Assembly: GCA_013420905.1 (NCBI GenBank) | Contig: JAAXNY010000009.1 | Coordinates: 2,480,001 to 2,544,000, forward strand | From: Collybia mongolica | Taxonomy: Eukaryota; Basidiomycota; Agaricomycetes; Agaricales; Clitocybaceae | DNA length: 64,000 nt | Direction of reading: 5' to 3' | In this document: in pieces, positions 34,501-44,128 of the stretch | Layout of the letters: each line of letters starts with the position of its first letter | Numbering within the stretch: the stretch's first letter is position 1 | Translations under genes and position numbers: made by a program | The notes under the pieces: generated by a model | The model's input: only the letters and a program-made list of their open reading frames with translations | Database searches by the model: none | What the model was told of the DNA's origin: nothing

Positions 34501-35440
34501 GGTATCCGACCGGGGACCGCAATTCGTAGCGGAGTTCATGCAAGAACTTTACCGACTACTTGGGATTAAACTGACGTCGTCCACCGCCTACCACCCACAA
34601 ACGGACGGGCAAACCGAGCGCGTAAACCAAGAACTCGAGCAATACCTGCGGCTGTTCGTAAGCGAGAGGCAGAACAACTGGAACGAACTCCTACCGCTCG
34701 CCGAATTCCAGTACAACAACCATGTTCACGCCTCCACACAGCACACGCCCTTCTTCCTAGACACTGGCAGACACCCGCGCATGGGATTCGAACCTCAGAC
34801 GGAACCTGCCCGACTAGAGACGGTCGGGGAATTCACGCAACAGATGGAATCCGCGCTAGAGGAGGCACGATCAGCACTAGCCAAGGCCAAGGAAGATATG
34901 ACGCGGTACTACAATCGCCGACACCGACCAACGCCCGAATATCAGGTCGGTGATCTGATGTACCTAGACTCAACGGACATTCCCATCAGTCGGCCAACGC
35001 GGAAACTAGCCCACCGCTATGTAGGACCTTACCCGATCACAGAGCGGATAGGTACACACGCGTACCGACTGAAACTTCCAAGGTCCATGTCACGCATCCA
35101 CCCGGTGTTCCATGTGGTGAAACTACTTCCCGCGCCCGCCGACCCAATTCCCGGAAGACGCCCGACAACCGTCCCGCCGCCTGTGTTAGTGGACGGAGAG
35201 GAGGAATACGAAGTGGGAGATATACGGGATAGTCGGGTTAGCAGAGGAAAGTTGTACTACCTAGTATCCTGGAAGGGGTACGGGTACGAACACAACTCCT
35301 GGGAACCCGCCGAGAATGTTCATGCAGATGAACTGGTCAGCGAGTTCCACAGGGCAAATCCTCAAGCGCCCCGGCGACTCCCGCGTGCCCAATTCGATTC
35401 TATCCCTTTCCGACCATTGCGCGAGGTCGCGCAATCCTAG
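31547..35440 (+). CDS. pol: G1 pol: protease, RT, RNase H, integrase, chromodomain
   Basis: The frame opens upstream of 31538 and lies in the -1 frame relative to gag; the first ATG is 31547. In order: protease VDSGATG (about residue 90), reverse transcriptase with LFEPLVMFFGLTNSPATF and catalytic YIDDIL, RNase H (KADSSDFATGAVL, Glu in NYEIHDKEML), integrase HHCC finger (HHDTRVAGHAG ... CDLCLRTK) and DDE core (VDFIGALPES, VSDRGPQFV, YHPQTDGQTERVNQ), a GPY/F-type module (YVGPYPITERIG), and a C-terminal chromodomain (YYLVSWKGYGYEHNSWEP). No internal stop. All catalytic residues visible, so this copy could be an active enzyme source. Confidence 0.95.
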   Translation: MPPLTSGSRYHCLDVEEIHDCPPPSEPTTEVVPSNPTSRKTRIPRWERRLPKEYTVAAIPGARSLDLKVELQTTDTGETFGVTGLVDSGATGMFIHKDYIEKHRIATRKLQRPVAVYNVDGTPNEAGSISEIAELVLRYKGHSERTTFAVTHLGTHNLILGYTWLKEHNPEIDRTTNEVKLSRCPAKCRVCTEEVKAETREKRKMEAQINSCRAGLFPNAGTNEEEDTDSENPNPLSELLEEGDRIFAVSLRDPNHAEKQTKGPEEMCRAIPNISQRLAEAFHRNSQPAKSFRETAPAYVHEFEDVFSKTSFDALPDKRSWDHAIELIPEAKSRLCKVYPLSVTEQEELDKFLEENLSSGRIRPSKSPMAAPFFFIKKKDGSLRPVQDYRVLNGMTIKNAYPLPLISELINQLRGAKYFTKLDVRWGYNNVWIKEGDEWKAAFRTNRGLFEPLVMFFGLTNSPATFQTMMNEIFQDLITAGVVCVYIDDILIYTKTQAEHQRVTREVLKRCREHKLFLKLDKCEFEQERIEYLGLIISAGKTEMDPVKVSGIVDWPAPTNKKEVQSFLGFTNFYRRFIEGFSHHARPLFDLTRKDVVWKWDEAEQAAFEELKARVASRPVLMFPDDDRPYRIKADSSDFATGAVLSQLSQEDEKWHPVAFMSKSLNAVEQNYEIHDKEMLAIIRALEEWRHFLEGARHPFEVWTDHKNLEYFRSAQKLNRRQARWSLYLSRFDFSLHHKPGRSMGKPDALSRRADHSDGAEDNKDIVLLKPELFTIRALEGIRAEGEEKDVMKDIRRGNRGGHLEDLVAEAAKKLQQGKGKSVHSAEWREEQEVLYFCGRIYIPNFADLRRRIVEQHHDTRVAGHAGRWKTLELVSRNYWWPQMSWYIGQYCRTCDLCLRTKIQRQLPIGELHLLEIPNTRWETISVDFIGALPESEGFDAVMVVVESVAKQSHFIPTHTTITALGAACLYLKEVWKHHGLPNAVVSDRGPQFVAEFMQELYRLLGIKLTSSTAYHPQTDGQTERVNQELEQYLRLFVSERQNNWNELLPLAEFQYNNHVHASTQHTPFFLDTGRHPRMGFEPQTEPARLETVGEFTQQMESALEEARSALAKAKEDMTRYYNRRHRPTPEYQVGDLMYLDSTDIPISRPTRKLAHRYVGPYPITERIGTHAYRLKLPRSMSRIHPVFHVVKLLPAPADPIPGRRPTTVPPPVLVDGEEEYEVGDIRDSRVSRGKLYYLVSWKGYGYEHNSWEPAENVHADELVSEFHRANPQAPRRLPRAQFDSIPFRPLREVAQS

Positions 35441-35448
35441 AGGGGGGG
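35439..35448 (+). other. G1 polypurine tract
   Basis: AGAGGGGGGG followed by TAA and then the 3' LTR. This is the expected plus-strand primer site. Confidence 0.75.
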
Positions 35449-35451
35449 TAA

Positions 35452-36013
35452 TGTAAGGGGAACACCCTTACCGACTCCGTTTTCCATTTTCCGACAACAT
35501 TCCCGACCATACGAACGTTCGGGAATGCTCCCCAGTCCCGATCCCCATTCCCGACTGTAGTCACCGACTACTTTACCGACAAGTCGTTACCGACAACAAC
35601 CCGAGTCGAACCCGACTCACCCACTCACTCACACCACACTCGCTACCACCCCGCTCCCTTTACCGACTCTCGTTAGACGTTTCCGAACGCGGACACGGGC
35701 GCGGCTTGTCAGGATCACTGCGGCGCGCCCACGTGATCCTTTACCGACAACGCGTGCCCTCGTACCGTCCCGGGAACGTGTAGTTAATGTAGGAACATCA
35801 TATATAGCCTGTACACCTGGCTGGAGGACCCTTAGAGAATTCTCTTAGGATCCCCTCCACCAGGTGAGTAGTACATATGTCGTACAAGTGAATACATCAT
35901 CTTAGGATCCCCTCCACCAGCTCCGAGTTAGAATTCCCGACCCCGACCTCCGTCACTTGGTAATCGTCGTCGGACTCTGCACAACTCAGTAACCCGGCGG
36001 AGTTGCCCTTACA
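35452..36013 (+). repeat. G1 3' LTR
   Basis: 562 bp. Same as the 5' LTR except for a 14-bp extra repeat unit in the TTTACCGACAA area and CpG transitions. Followed by the AGGTC duplication. Confidence 0.95.
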
Positions 36014-37412
36014 AGGTCATCGACAGCCTTTGGAGCCAGCTCCCCCCTGACACTCCTCCCCCCCCTAAGTATGGTCCTCCTAGGTCAGGGCAGTGGCCCC
36101 CCCACTTGTCCAATGCTACCTCTGATCCTGCAGGTCTCCGCAGGCCCCAGAGGAAGCTTATCCTGGCTTGGTCGTCCAGACGGCCTCTGCCTCCCCCCCC
36201 TTGGCCAACCCCAGCCTCGTTTGCATCTATAGTAGCTTCTGCTGCTGCTCTCCCCCAACATCCCCCTTCTAAGAGGAGGAAGGGTGCCACTGCCACAGCT
36301 GAGGGACTCGTCCAGATGGCCAAGTCTTTCCCCTCGGCTCCCAATGCATCCATTGTCCAAGCACAACAAATTGTTGCAGGCAGGGCTGCCACCTCCCGCA
36401 CAAATGCTGAACAGGCTTGTGCCAACATGAAGCGTTCCACCACCCACAGTTCCTCTTGGAAAGAAGTCGTGGTCTTCTGCTCCCCGCCGGTATACTGGGA
36501 CAATGCTCCCGTTATACTGACAATCAACGGGATTCTTGGTTCTAATCATCGAACCATCCATGCCATTATGGAAACATGGAACCATCTTGGGGGTTTGTCC
36601 CTTGTCATGGATTCTGTGCCTTCCGAAGACGATCTCCAGGTCCTCTACCAGTTCTTCGACGCCAAGGCAAAGGAGGCTTGGGGGGCCGAGACAGAGACAT
36701 GAGTTGAGGTTGGGTCCTCCAAGACCTTCCTCCGCATCCCCAACTTCCCCTTCTTTGGTACCACCGTCACATATGACAAGACTGGGAAGCCCATTCCCAT
36801 CACTCCTCTGGAGGTCAAGGCTATCCTTGAATCCTGCAAATGGAAAGGTGCGATCCACCTGTACCAAGGGGCGCTCCCCTGTGTGGTCAGAAACTCCAAA
36901 ATGTCAGACTCATGCACTGTGTTCTTTGACATCTACGATTCTCATGGAGGCACCCACCTCTGCAGCCTTCGGAACAAGAGCTTCATGCTCGGGTCCCAGT
37001 CCTTGACCATCCTACCCACTGATAAGCGGACAGGAGTCCCTATCTGCACAAAGTGCTGGAGGTTTGGCCACTGCAAGGAGGTCTGTCCCTTCAGAGCTCA
37101 ATTGTGCTCCTACTGTGGCAGGTCCCATGACGCCTGCAACCACTGCGACCTGGCAGCATGCTGCAAGGCCGCCCCCAAGGCTACCCCACCAAGACTTGCC
37201 ACACCAGCGGGTCATAAGTGCCCACACGCCTCCCGATGCGTCAACTGTGGCCTTGCCCATGAGTCTGATGACAGGAAGTGTTCCTTTTGGAAACACCGCT
37301 ACGATGCCAAATGGCTAGCAGCCAAGTACACTGCCCAGAAGGTAGGTGACGAGCTCTTACGCTTCGCGCTGAAAGGGGGCTCCTGGGCTATAAGTGCGCT
37401 GATGCTATGAAA

Positions 37413-38620
37413 TGTAATCTCTCTCACACACACACCAAACCTAACAATCAACACACGAACAGTAGGAATCGCCTGTTTTGAGTTCGGGTTCAAGTGCTTA
37501 GAAGCACTAAGCTTTGAATAGTACTAGCCAAAGCCCTTTCCAATGATCTCTCGACGGGTTCGATTTAGACAAAAGCTTCAACACAGGTTCAAAAACCTGC
37601 TAGGTATATTTATAATATCTCTCGATCCAATAGACTGAGTACCAAGTGTACGTTCAATTATTAGTGATCCCAAGCGGATCTATAAGTCCAAGCGACTTAT
37701 CAAACAATACAGTGCCAAGTGCACTAAGGCCAAGTGCCTAGTAATTCCAACGGACAATACGGTACTAAGTTCCAAGTGAACTAAGTTTCTTTAATTCTGT
37801 GGTTCTCCAATCAATTCCAATCAAGACACGTTGAAGCAATCTGATCCTTAATTCGGGCACGCAATAGTGTTTTAACAAATGTGATTTGTATACTCTATAG
37901 TCGCGCGAAGTGGGGGCAAGATTCCTTACCTTAGCGCTACTCATCTACAGTCTATTTATAATGTACAAACTAAATATCATACGGAATTGTAAATTTTACA
38001 CGGAACCGCGCTCCCGCGCGCCAAGGATCTGTATTCAATACCGACGCGTCTACTACAGCTTGGCGCGCGCGCCACGCGTGCCAATTATGTCGTTTACTGG
38101 TTACTTATCAAATATTGAAAGAGCGGGCTAAACTCTTATCAAGTCCCGACCGCGCGCTTTGTTATTTAAAACAGCGCGGCACTGTCGTTTACTCCCCCTG
38201 ATTGTCCCTGTTGTTATTCACGGTGTCCCGTTGCTTCCGGTAGTTAACACCAAGTACCCCTGACTAGGATCGGGTTGTGCAAGTCCCGAATTTACAATTA
38301 CTTCTCCTATTAATGATGATCCCCGGACTAATGATATCATACTACAACGTTACTTATGAACTAAGACACCGAGGTTGTAACCGGGCATGGTGAATAGGAC
38401 TAATAATAGACCGTACTCATAGTCCTCTGTACTGATAGTGTATTATCCATTAGACTAGTTCACTCTGATTAGCCGTCTTGGAGCTCGACTCTAATCCTTT
38501 ATTACCGCTTACTTGGTTATTAGAAATGACACTAATAGCCTTACTTGTCAACTTTATAAGTGCAAACAATTTCGGGCCCTATCAGCGCCCTCTGCTAATG
38601 CCCCCTTCCCTACCGTTACA
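37413..38620 (+). repeat. Solo LTR of a third LTR-element family
   Basis: About 1.2 kb inside LINE ORF1, beginning TGTAATC and ending CCGTTACA (TGTAA...TTACA ends). No coding capacity. Clusters of AAGTGC/CACTAAG words at 37480-37760 and GC-rich CGCGC patches near 38005-38150. The LINE frame resumes directly at GGAGACAGG. No 5-bp target duplication is evident (TGAAA before, GGAGA after). Confidence 0.6.
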
Positions 38621-38683
38621 GGAGACAGGCTCTGAGGATGCAGGGAGGGTACTCAAGCAATTCAACAAAAAGTTACTTGATTA

Positions 38684-41600
38684 ATGTCTAGTACAACTTG
38701 TAATGTAAATATGCTCAGAACCTACTGCCAAAATGTCGGGCGCAAACGACACTGGACAGTCGACCTGTTAGAATGCTGTAAGGACGTCACTGACATTCTC
38801 TTCCTGCAGGAGCCGCCATGGGCCACTGTATGGTATACAGCCTCCTTGACCAAAAAAGACGGGGTCCCCATCAGGGGACCCCCCGTCCACCCGGACTGAA
38901 TTCCCATGTTCCCCAAAGGGTTCGACACAGCCAAAGATTGGCCACGTGTCATGGCCTATGTCAACCGAGCTATCTGCTCAGTGAAACCTAAGCTCCGATC
39001 AGACATTGTTAACCACCACGATGTCATGCTCATCACTGTACAAGGTCACCTCAGCTCTGATGAACGTCTACTCAGATGAGAATGGATTCGCAATCTGATT
39101 CCTTGAGGATCACCTGGATGACTTCCCCAATGTTAGCTACATGGGGGGTGATTTTAATTGCCCCTCAGCGCATTGGGACACTACCCTCAATCATGAGCAC
39201 CCCATGGCCAACAGGCTCATGGAGTGCACGGCCGCCCTCAGCCTTGAGAGGATTGCCCCCCCCTCGGGTTGGGTCACGCATCAGCCATATAATGCGGCTC
39301 TATGCGGCTCGGTCCTCAACCTTGTGTTTGTCCCAGCATTTCGGGGATACACAGCTGACCTGACGATAGGTGATAAGGGCAAGCCTGATCACTTCCCTCT
39401 ACTCCTAGACATCCCCCTTAGGGTCAAGTTCCCTGAAGGGAAGATGTCAATCAAAATCGACTCTGAAGAAGAAGCCGCTTTCCTTGCAGAAGTGTGTTTA
39501 CTTCTTGGGCTCATCCAAATCCCTGACGTCATGTCAGTGGAACAAACTCAACTAGTTGCTCAGGCGATAGCTAAGGGCTTTGAAATGGCATGGTCCCATC
39601 ACGCTAAGACTAACCGGGCTTGCGCCCGGTCTAAGTCTTGGTGGGACTCAGACTGCACCCGGACAAGGTCTGAGGCTATGAGTTCTGATCTCCCAGAGGA
39701 CTGGAAGGCCTTCAAGGCTGCCATGTGTAAAGCAAAACGAAAGCACTTCAATGAACGCATTGACGAAATTGCTAATACTAACCTCAGACCATGGGATCTC
39801 ATGGACTAGGTGGGCCCACGCAAGACACCCCCAGTCAAGGCTATCTCATACCAAGGCATGCCATGCAGCACCACAGAGTCGCTATGGAATGCACTGCACT
39901 CCACCTTCAACTCAGCTATTGATAGGCCAATTGACCTTGACAAGCTGGGCAACGCTTGGACCTCACCCACAATGCGGATGTGGGTCCCCTACTCTGCCGC
40001 TGAGATGTCGGATGCCCTTTCAGGCACCTCGAATTGATCTGCCCCTGGGCTGGATCACATCTCATGGCGTCACCTTAAACGGATCATCCAAGATGACCTG
40101 TGCAGCAAACTACTCTTGTGGCTTGCAAACGCTTGCCTCTTGTCAGGCCATTGGCCTGCCGAGTTTAAAGCATCCATTACGGTGGTCATACTCAAGCCGG
40201 GTAAACCATCGTATGACACTCCCAAGTCATTTCGCCCAATAGTTCTATTGAACACACTGGGCAAACTTCTAGAGAAAATGTTGTCCACCAGGATGCAGTT
40301 TGAAGCTGCTCAACATGGTGTACTTCACCCCAATCAGTTCGGAGGAGTCCGTCAGAACTCCACCGAGGATGCTGGCTGCTTCCTCACACACGTTGTCCAC
40401 TCAGGATGGCGTGCCAAACTCAAGACGAGCGTTGTTGCTTTCGACCTAGCTCAGTTCTTCCCATCCATAAACCACGAGGTCCTCTTACACATCCTTGAGA
40501 GACAGGGATTCGCACCAGAAGTGGTTGCATTCTTCAGGTCATACCTCGTTGATCGTCATACTAGATACGTGTGGGACGACGAAGTGTCCCCACTCTTCCC
40601 ATCCAGCGTGGGTCTGGGACAGGGCTCTGCCATGTCCCCCATCCTCTCTGCCCTATGCCTCGCACCCCTCCTCAAGGAATTTGAACAGAGGGTCCGCATA
40701 GCTTCACTAATTTCCTATGTGGATGATGGCACCAATATAGTGCAGTCGGACACATTCAAACAGAACCTTGTTAAGCTCAAAGGGGCCTACAAAGTCGTAT
40801 TTGAGCTCACCCAGGCTATGGGTTTGGTTCTTGAACACAGCAAGTCAGAGGGATTCCACTTCTCTCAAAAACACAGCGATATCAACCCTGACATCAACCT
40901 TGGCTATGCCCCATATACTGGGGACACCCCCCTCTGCCCTGGCACCATTTGGCGCTACCTCGGATTCTTCTTTGACCGTCCCCTCACATTCAGAGAGCAC
41001 GTCAAACGATACACAAACAAAGCCCTCACCCCTGTAAAGGCTATGCTCTCCCTTGGCAACTTGGTGCGCGGACTTAGGCCCAAGCACAAATGAATGCTAT
41101 ACTGAGCCTGTGTTCTTCCCATCGCTACATATGGGAGCAGGCTTTGGATGTACGAAGGGGCCCACATGGCAGGCCCTCTTGATAACCTCCGGAAGATGCA
41201 AAGACGAGCGTGCCTTTGGATCACTGGCGCCTTCAAGACATCCCCAAACGGGGCTGGCAAGACCCTCACAGGCATACCCCCTATCCACCTCCATGTCAGA
41301 AAGCTGGTGGAAAGGAGTCATGTCCGCTCCCGTGCGCTCCAGGCCTCACACGCCTTTCGACACCTCATTGATGGGAACCACAAATTCTCTGTCGAGACCC
41401 TCAATGCCCGCAACCCAAGCCATAGGCTCAGTAAACTAGTATCGCCCATTGTAGAGGCCTGGTCTAACCTTGGCCTCTCTTCCCTAGATCTGGACCCTGT
41501 CCACACACTCAACCAACCAGGCATGCACCCCAAGGACCTGTTCCCTGGTCGCATTGTCTACAACATTGTCACCCCCCCACCTAAGGGCAGTGACCACCGC

Positions 41601-42530
41601 GAGGAATTCATGAAAGACCGCACCACATTGCTGAAGAGCGCTGTCGATGAGGCCTCTCATTCCCCATGAAGCATCTGCATTATCACTGATGCATCCACCC
41701 CCCCTCCTCCCATGCAGTCAGTCGTGGTGTACCGTGTCTGGCACGATGGAGATTTATATGAGGACTGGTTTGCTACCGGCCTATCTACGTCTGATGACGC
41801 CGAACTGCGAGTGATTGCGGAAGGCACCCAACAGGCAGCTGACATTGGACTAGAGGACATCCATGATGTCCATATCTTCTCCGACTCCATCAACGCCCTC
41901 AGGCGTTCCCTCGATGCGTCGCACCACTCAGGTCAAGCATCAGCCCTCAAAGTGTGCGATGTGCTGCTGCCTTGGCTGCAGCTCCGCGCCATCCACAAGA
42001 TTCACCTCCACCATATTACAAGTGGCATGGAGATTGAAGACCACCAACTGGCACACATCAGCGCCGTCTCAACTCGTGTTGAGGCAGGTGGAGTGCCGGT
42101 TATATCTGCTGACTTTGCACAATGCGAAGCAGTTACACGCATGCTTGACGGCTGGAAGTCTCTCTTCCAGTCCAAGAAGTACATTGGCTCCAATTTCCTG
42201 ATGCTCTATGCAAAAAAGGACACCCTGCTCACTCTGACCCATGTAAACAATGGGCCGTGGATGCGCAAGACTGGTCACAGCCATGCTCTGACTGCCCGCT
42301 TGGTGCAATGCATCACCGGACACACTCCAATTGGGGCGTTCCGATCGCAATTCTTCAAGGAAGAATCTGTCTCCTGTAGGTGTGGTGCTCCCTTGGAAAC
42401 CATACAACATGTCCTATTCGACTGTCCATGGCACGGATGGGAAGACAAGCCCAGCTGCCAGCTGCGCTATGCATGGCTGGTTGACTTCCTCTCGGAGAAC
42501 GAAAACGCTTTCGCGTTTGATGTTCCCTAG
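38684..42530 (+). pseudogene. LINE ORF2: endonuclease, reverse transcriptase, RNase H
   Basis: The ATG at 38684 overlaps the ORF1 stop (TAATG). N-terminal AP-endonuclease motifs: CQNVGRK, LFLQEPPW, MGGDFNCPSAHW and a late DHFPLLLDI. Reverse transcriptase from about 40050: FRPIVLLNTLGKLLEK, VVAFDLAQFFPSI, GLGQGSAMSPIL and the active site YVDDG. RNase H: ITDAS at about 41685, Glu at about 41805, HIFSDS at about 41873. The C-terminal Cys-rich tail is CRCGAPLETIQHVLFDCPWH. At least seven stops or frame breaks (for example 38897, 39807, 41091, 41103, 41667) inactivate it. Confidence 0.85.
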
Positions 42531-42865
42531 TCCTAAACAGGCTAGGGGTGGTACTCAGTGTTCTAAGTGACGGCTATAGGGTGCTCCCTGCCCAAACATG
42601 TGGACCTGGATAATCGGTGGACTTGAAGCCACCACCTGCTGTGGAGCACCGCAGCAGGGGGCCCACCCCCTGGCGTAGATTGGCCCTTCCGGCCTGTGTA
42701 CAACAAGCTCTGGCTCCATTCGCTAGTCTGACCCCGGTCGGGCAAGCACCCTAGCCCTGCAGCGCTTTGTCTCCTGCCCCCCTTGCCCAATTACTACTTG
42801 TAGTGACCAGCACATGTATTATGTACAGTTGGTATATAAAATGTTGAACCAAAAAAAAAAAAAAA
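42531..42865 (+). other. LINE 3' UTR and poly-A tail
   Basis: Non-coding 3' end closely matching 50840-51185 of the second LINE copy, ending in GGTATATAAAATGTTGA and a 15-A tract. The tract abuts a truncated LTR of G3. Confidence 0.85.
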
Positions 42866-42949
42866 GATTGATCTAGAGGATAAGGCCTAAACAGCCGTAA
42901 CAAAAGGTCAAGCTGATCAGAACCGTTAACCTGTTTAGGTTTAAACGCA

Positions 42950-44128
42950 ATGGCACCAACACGATACAGATTGAACCCTGCAAGCAGCAGTAGCAGTAGC
43001 AGAAGCAGCAGTAGGCAGAGTGCCTTTAGCAACGAAGACTTCCAAGATGCGGAAGAACAACCAAGACTCACAGTAGTCACACAAACAATAGAAACACCCA
43101 TGACGCTGAAAACAAAGGCAGAAAGTTCCAAACAAAAGGAACCAGAGAAACCACCAAAACCCGAATCACCAGACTCCCCAATACCACCCAACTCTGACAT
43201 AGAGATGGCAGACGAACAAAAACCTACTGAGATCAAACTCAGTTCACCAAATATTTTTGATGGAAACTGAAAGATGACAAAGGACTTTGTCCTTGACTGC
43301 AAGATGTACTTGCAAGCAAACAATAGAATCTATAACACGGAATGGAAGAAGATCCTTTACGTGCTTTCATACATGAAAGGAGGAACAGCAGGACCATGGA
43401 AGAAGTCCTGGTATGGAGAGAATAGTAACAACCCAGGAACCTTTACAGATTTTATAACAACAGTCGAAGAAGCATTCTCCACACCAGATGAAGCAGGAGA
43501 TGCCAGACAAACTTTGAAAACACTGTGCATGCAAGGAAACATGACAGCAGATGATTACATTGTGGAATTCAAATCAGCCACATCAGAAAGTCAGATCACC
43601 GAAAGTGAAGCACTCATCAAGTACTTCATGGAAGGAATACCCCCTTCCTTGATGCAGAAAATTTTAACAATGGATAACCCACCTACCACCATCAAGGGCT
43701 GGTACCAGAAAGCATCCATATTCGATACACAGTTCAGACGTGCCAAATCAATTGTAGCACGAATCAAAGGGAATACAGGAAAACCCACAGGAAGAAATAA
43801 TGGAAAGAAATATAATTTCCAACAAAATAATCCTAGATATGTCTCAAACAACACCAAAGACCCAAACGCAATGGACATAGATCAATTAACCATCCAAGAA
43901 AGAGATGAACATATGAAACAAGGATTATGCTTCGAATGTCATAAGTTTGGACATCAAGCATCCAATCACAAAGCAGGAGGTTCAATTCCTCAAACTCCAC
44001 GAAAAGAAGAACCAAAATTACCAATGAAAGGCAAAGATGCCTATATGAAAATCCGATCCCTCATGGCAGAATTAGATGAAGAAGAGAAAGAGATCGCTTT
44101 AAAGAATATGGAAGACGAGGGTTTTTAA
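42950..44128 (+). pseudogene. G3 gag
   Basis: ATG at 42950 (MAPTRYRLNP). Interrupted once, by TGA at 43268-43270 where G2 has CGA. The zinc-knuckle-like CFECHKFGHQASNH also has His at the last position. Otherwise collinear with G2 gag and ending in the same GGGTTTTTAA. Confidence 0.85.

Larger units (their letters stand above)
22644..36013 (+). mobile_element. Ty3-type LTR retrotransposon G1 (chromovirus), interrupted by G2
   Basis: Complete element bounded by 548- and 562-bp LTRs (TGTAAGG...CCTTACA) and a 5-bp duplication AGGTC (22639-22643 and 36014-36018). Inserted in the LINE ORF1. Its gag is split by G2 at 23908-30834; pol is open over 1300 codons. The LTRs differ by one 14-bp indel and about five substitutions, all at CpG sites, so it is young. 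Removing G2 with one copy of its duplication leaves gag in frame. Confidence 0.95.
22044..38684 (+). pseudogene. LINE ORF1 (gag-like), split by insertions
   Basis: Starts MGKDNPPGQSQ at 22044. It is cut at 22643 by G1, resumes in frame after the AGGTC duplication at 36019, and is cut again by the solo LTR at 37412, ending at the TAA at 38682-38684. Stops at 22338 and 36700 break it further. The N-terminal half is Pro/Ser-rich and low complexity. The C-terminal half has Cys/His clusters (CTKCWRFGHCKEVC, CSYCGRSHDACNHC, CVNCGLAHESDDRKC) of the zinc-knuckle type that bind the element RNA. Confidence 0.8.
21920..42865 (+). mobile_element. Non-LTR retrotransposon (LINE), interrupted by G1 and a solo LTR
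   Basis: LINE with ORF1 (zinc knuckles) and ORF2 (AP-endonuclease, reverse transcriptase, RNase H) and a 15-A tail at 42851-42865. LINE sequence occupies 21920-22643, 36014-37412 and 38621-42865; between these lie Ty3 element G1 (with G2 inside) and a solo LTR. Several in-frame stops make it inactive. An internal RNase H domain and a separate ORF1 place it with the Tad/I-like elements, an assignment from domain order only. The 5' end shares a target duplication with the second LINE 3' end at 51185, not with the poly-A at 42865. Confidence 0.85.
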
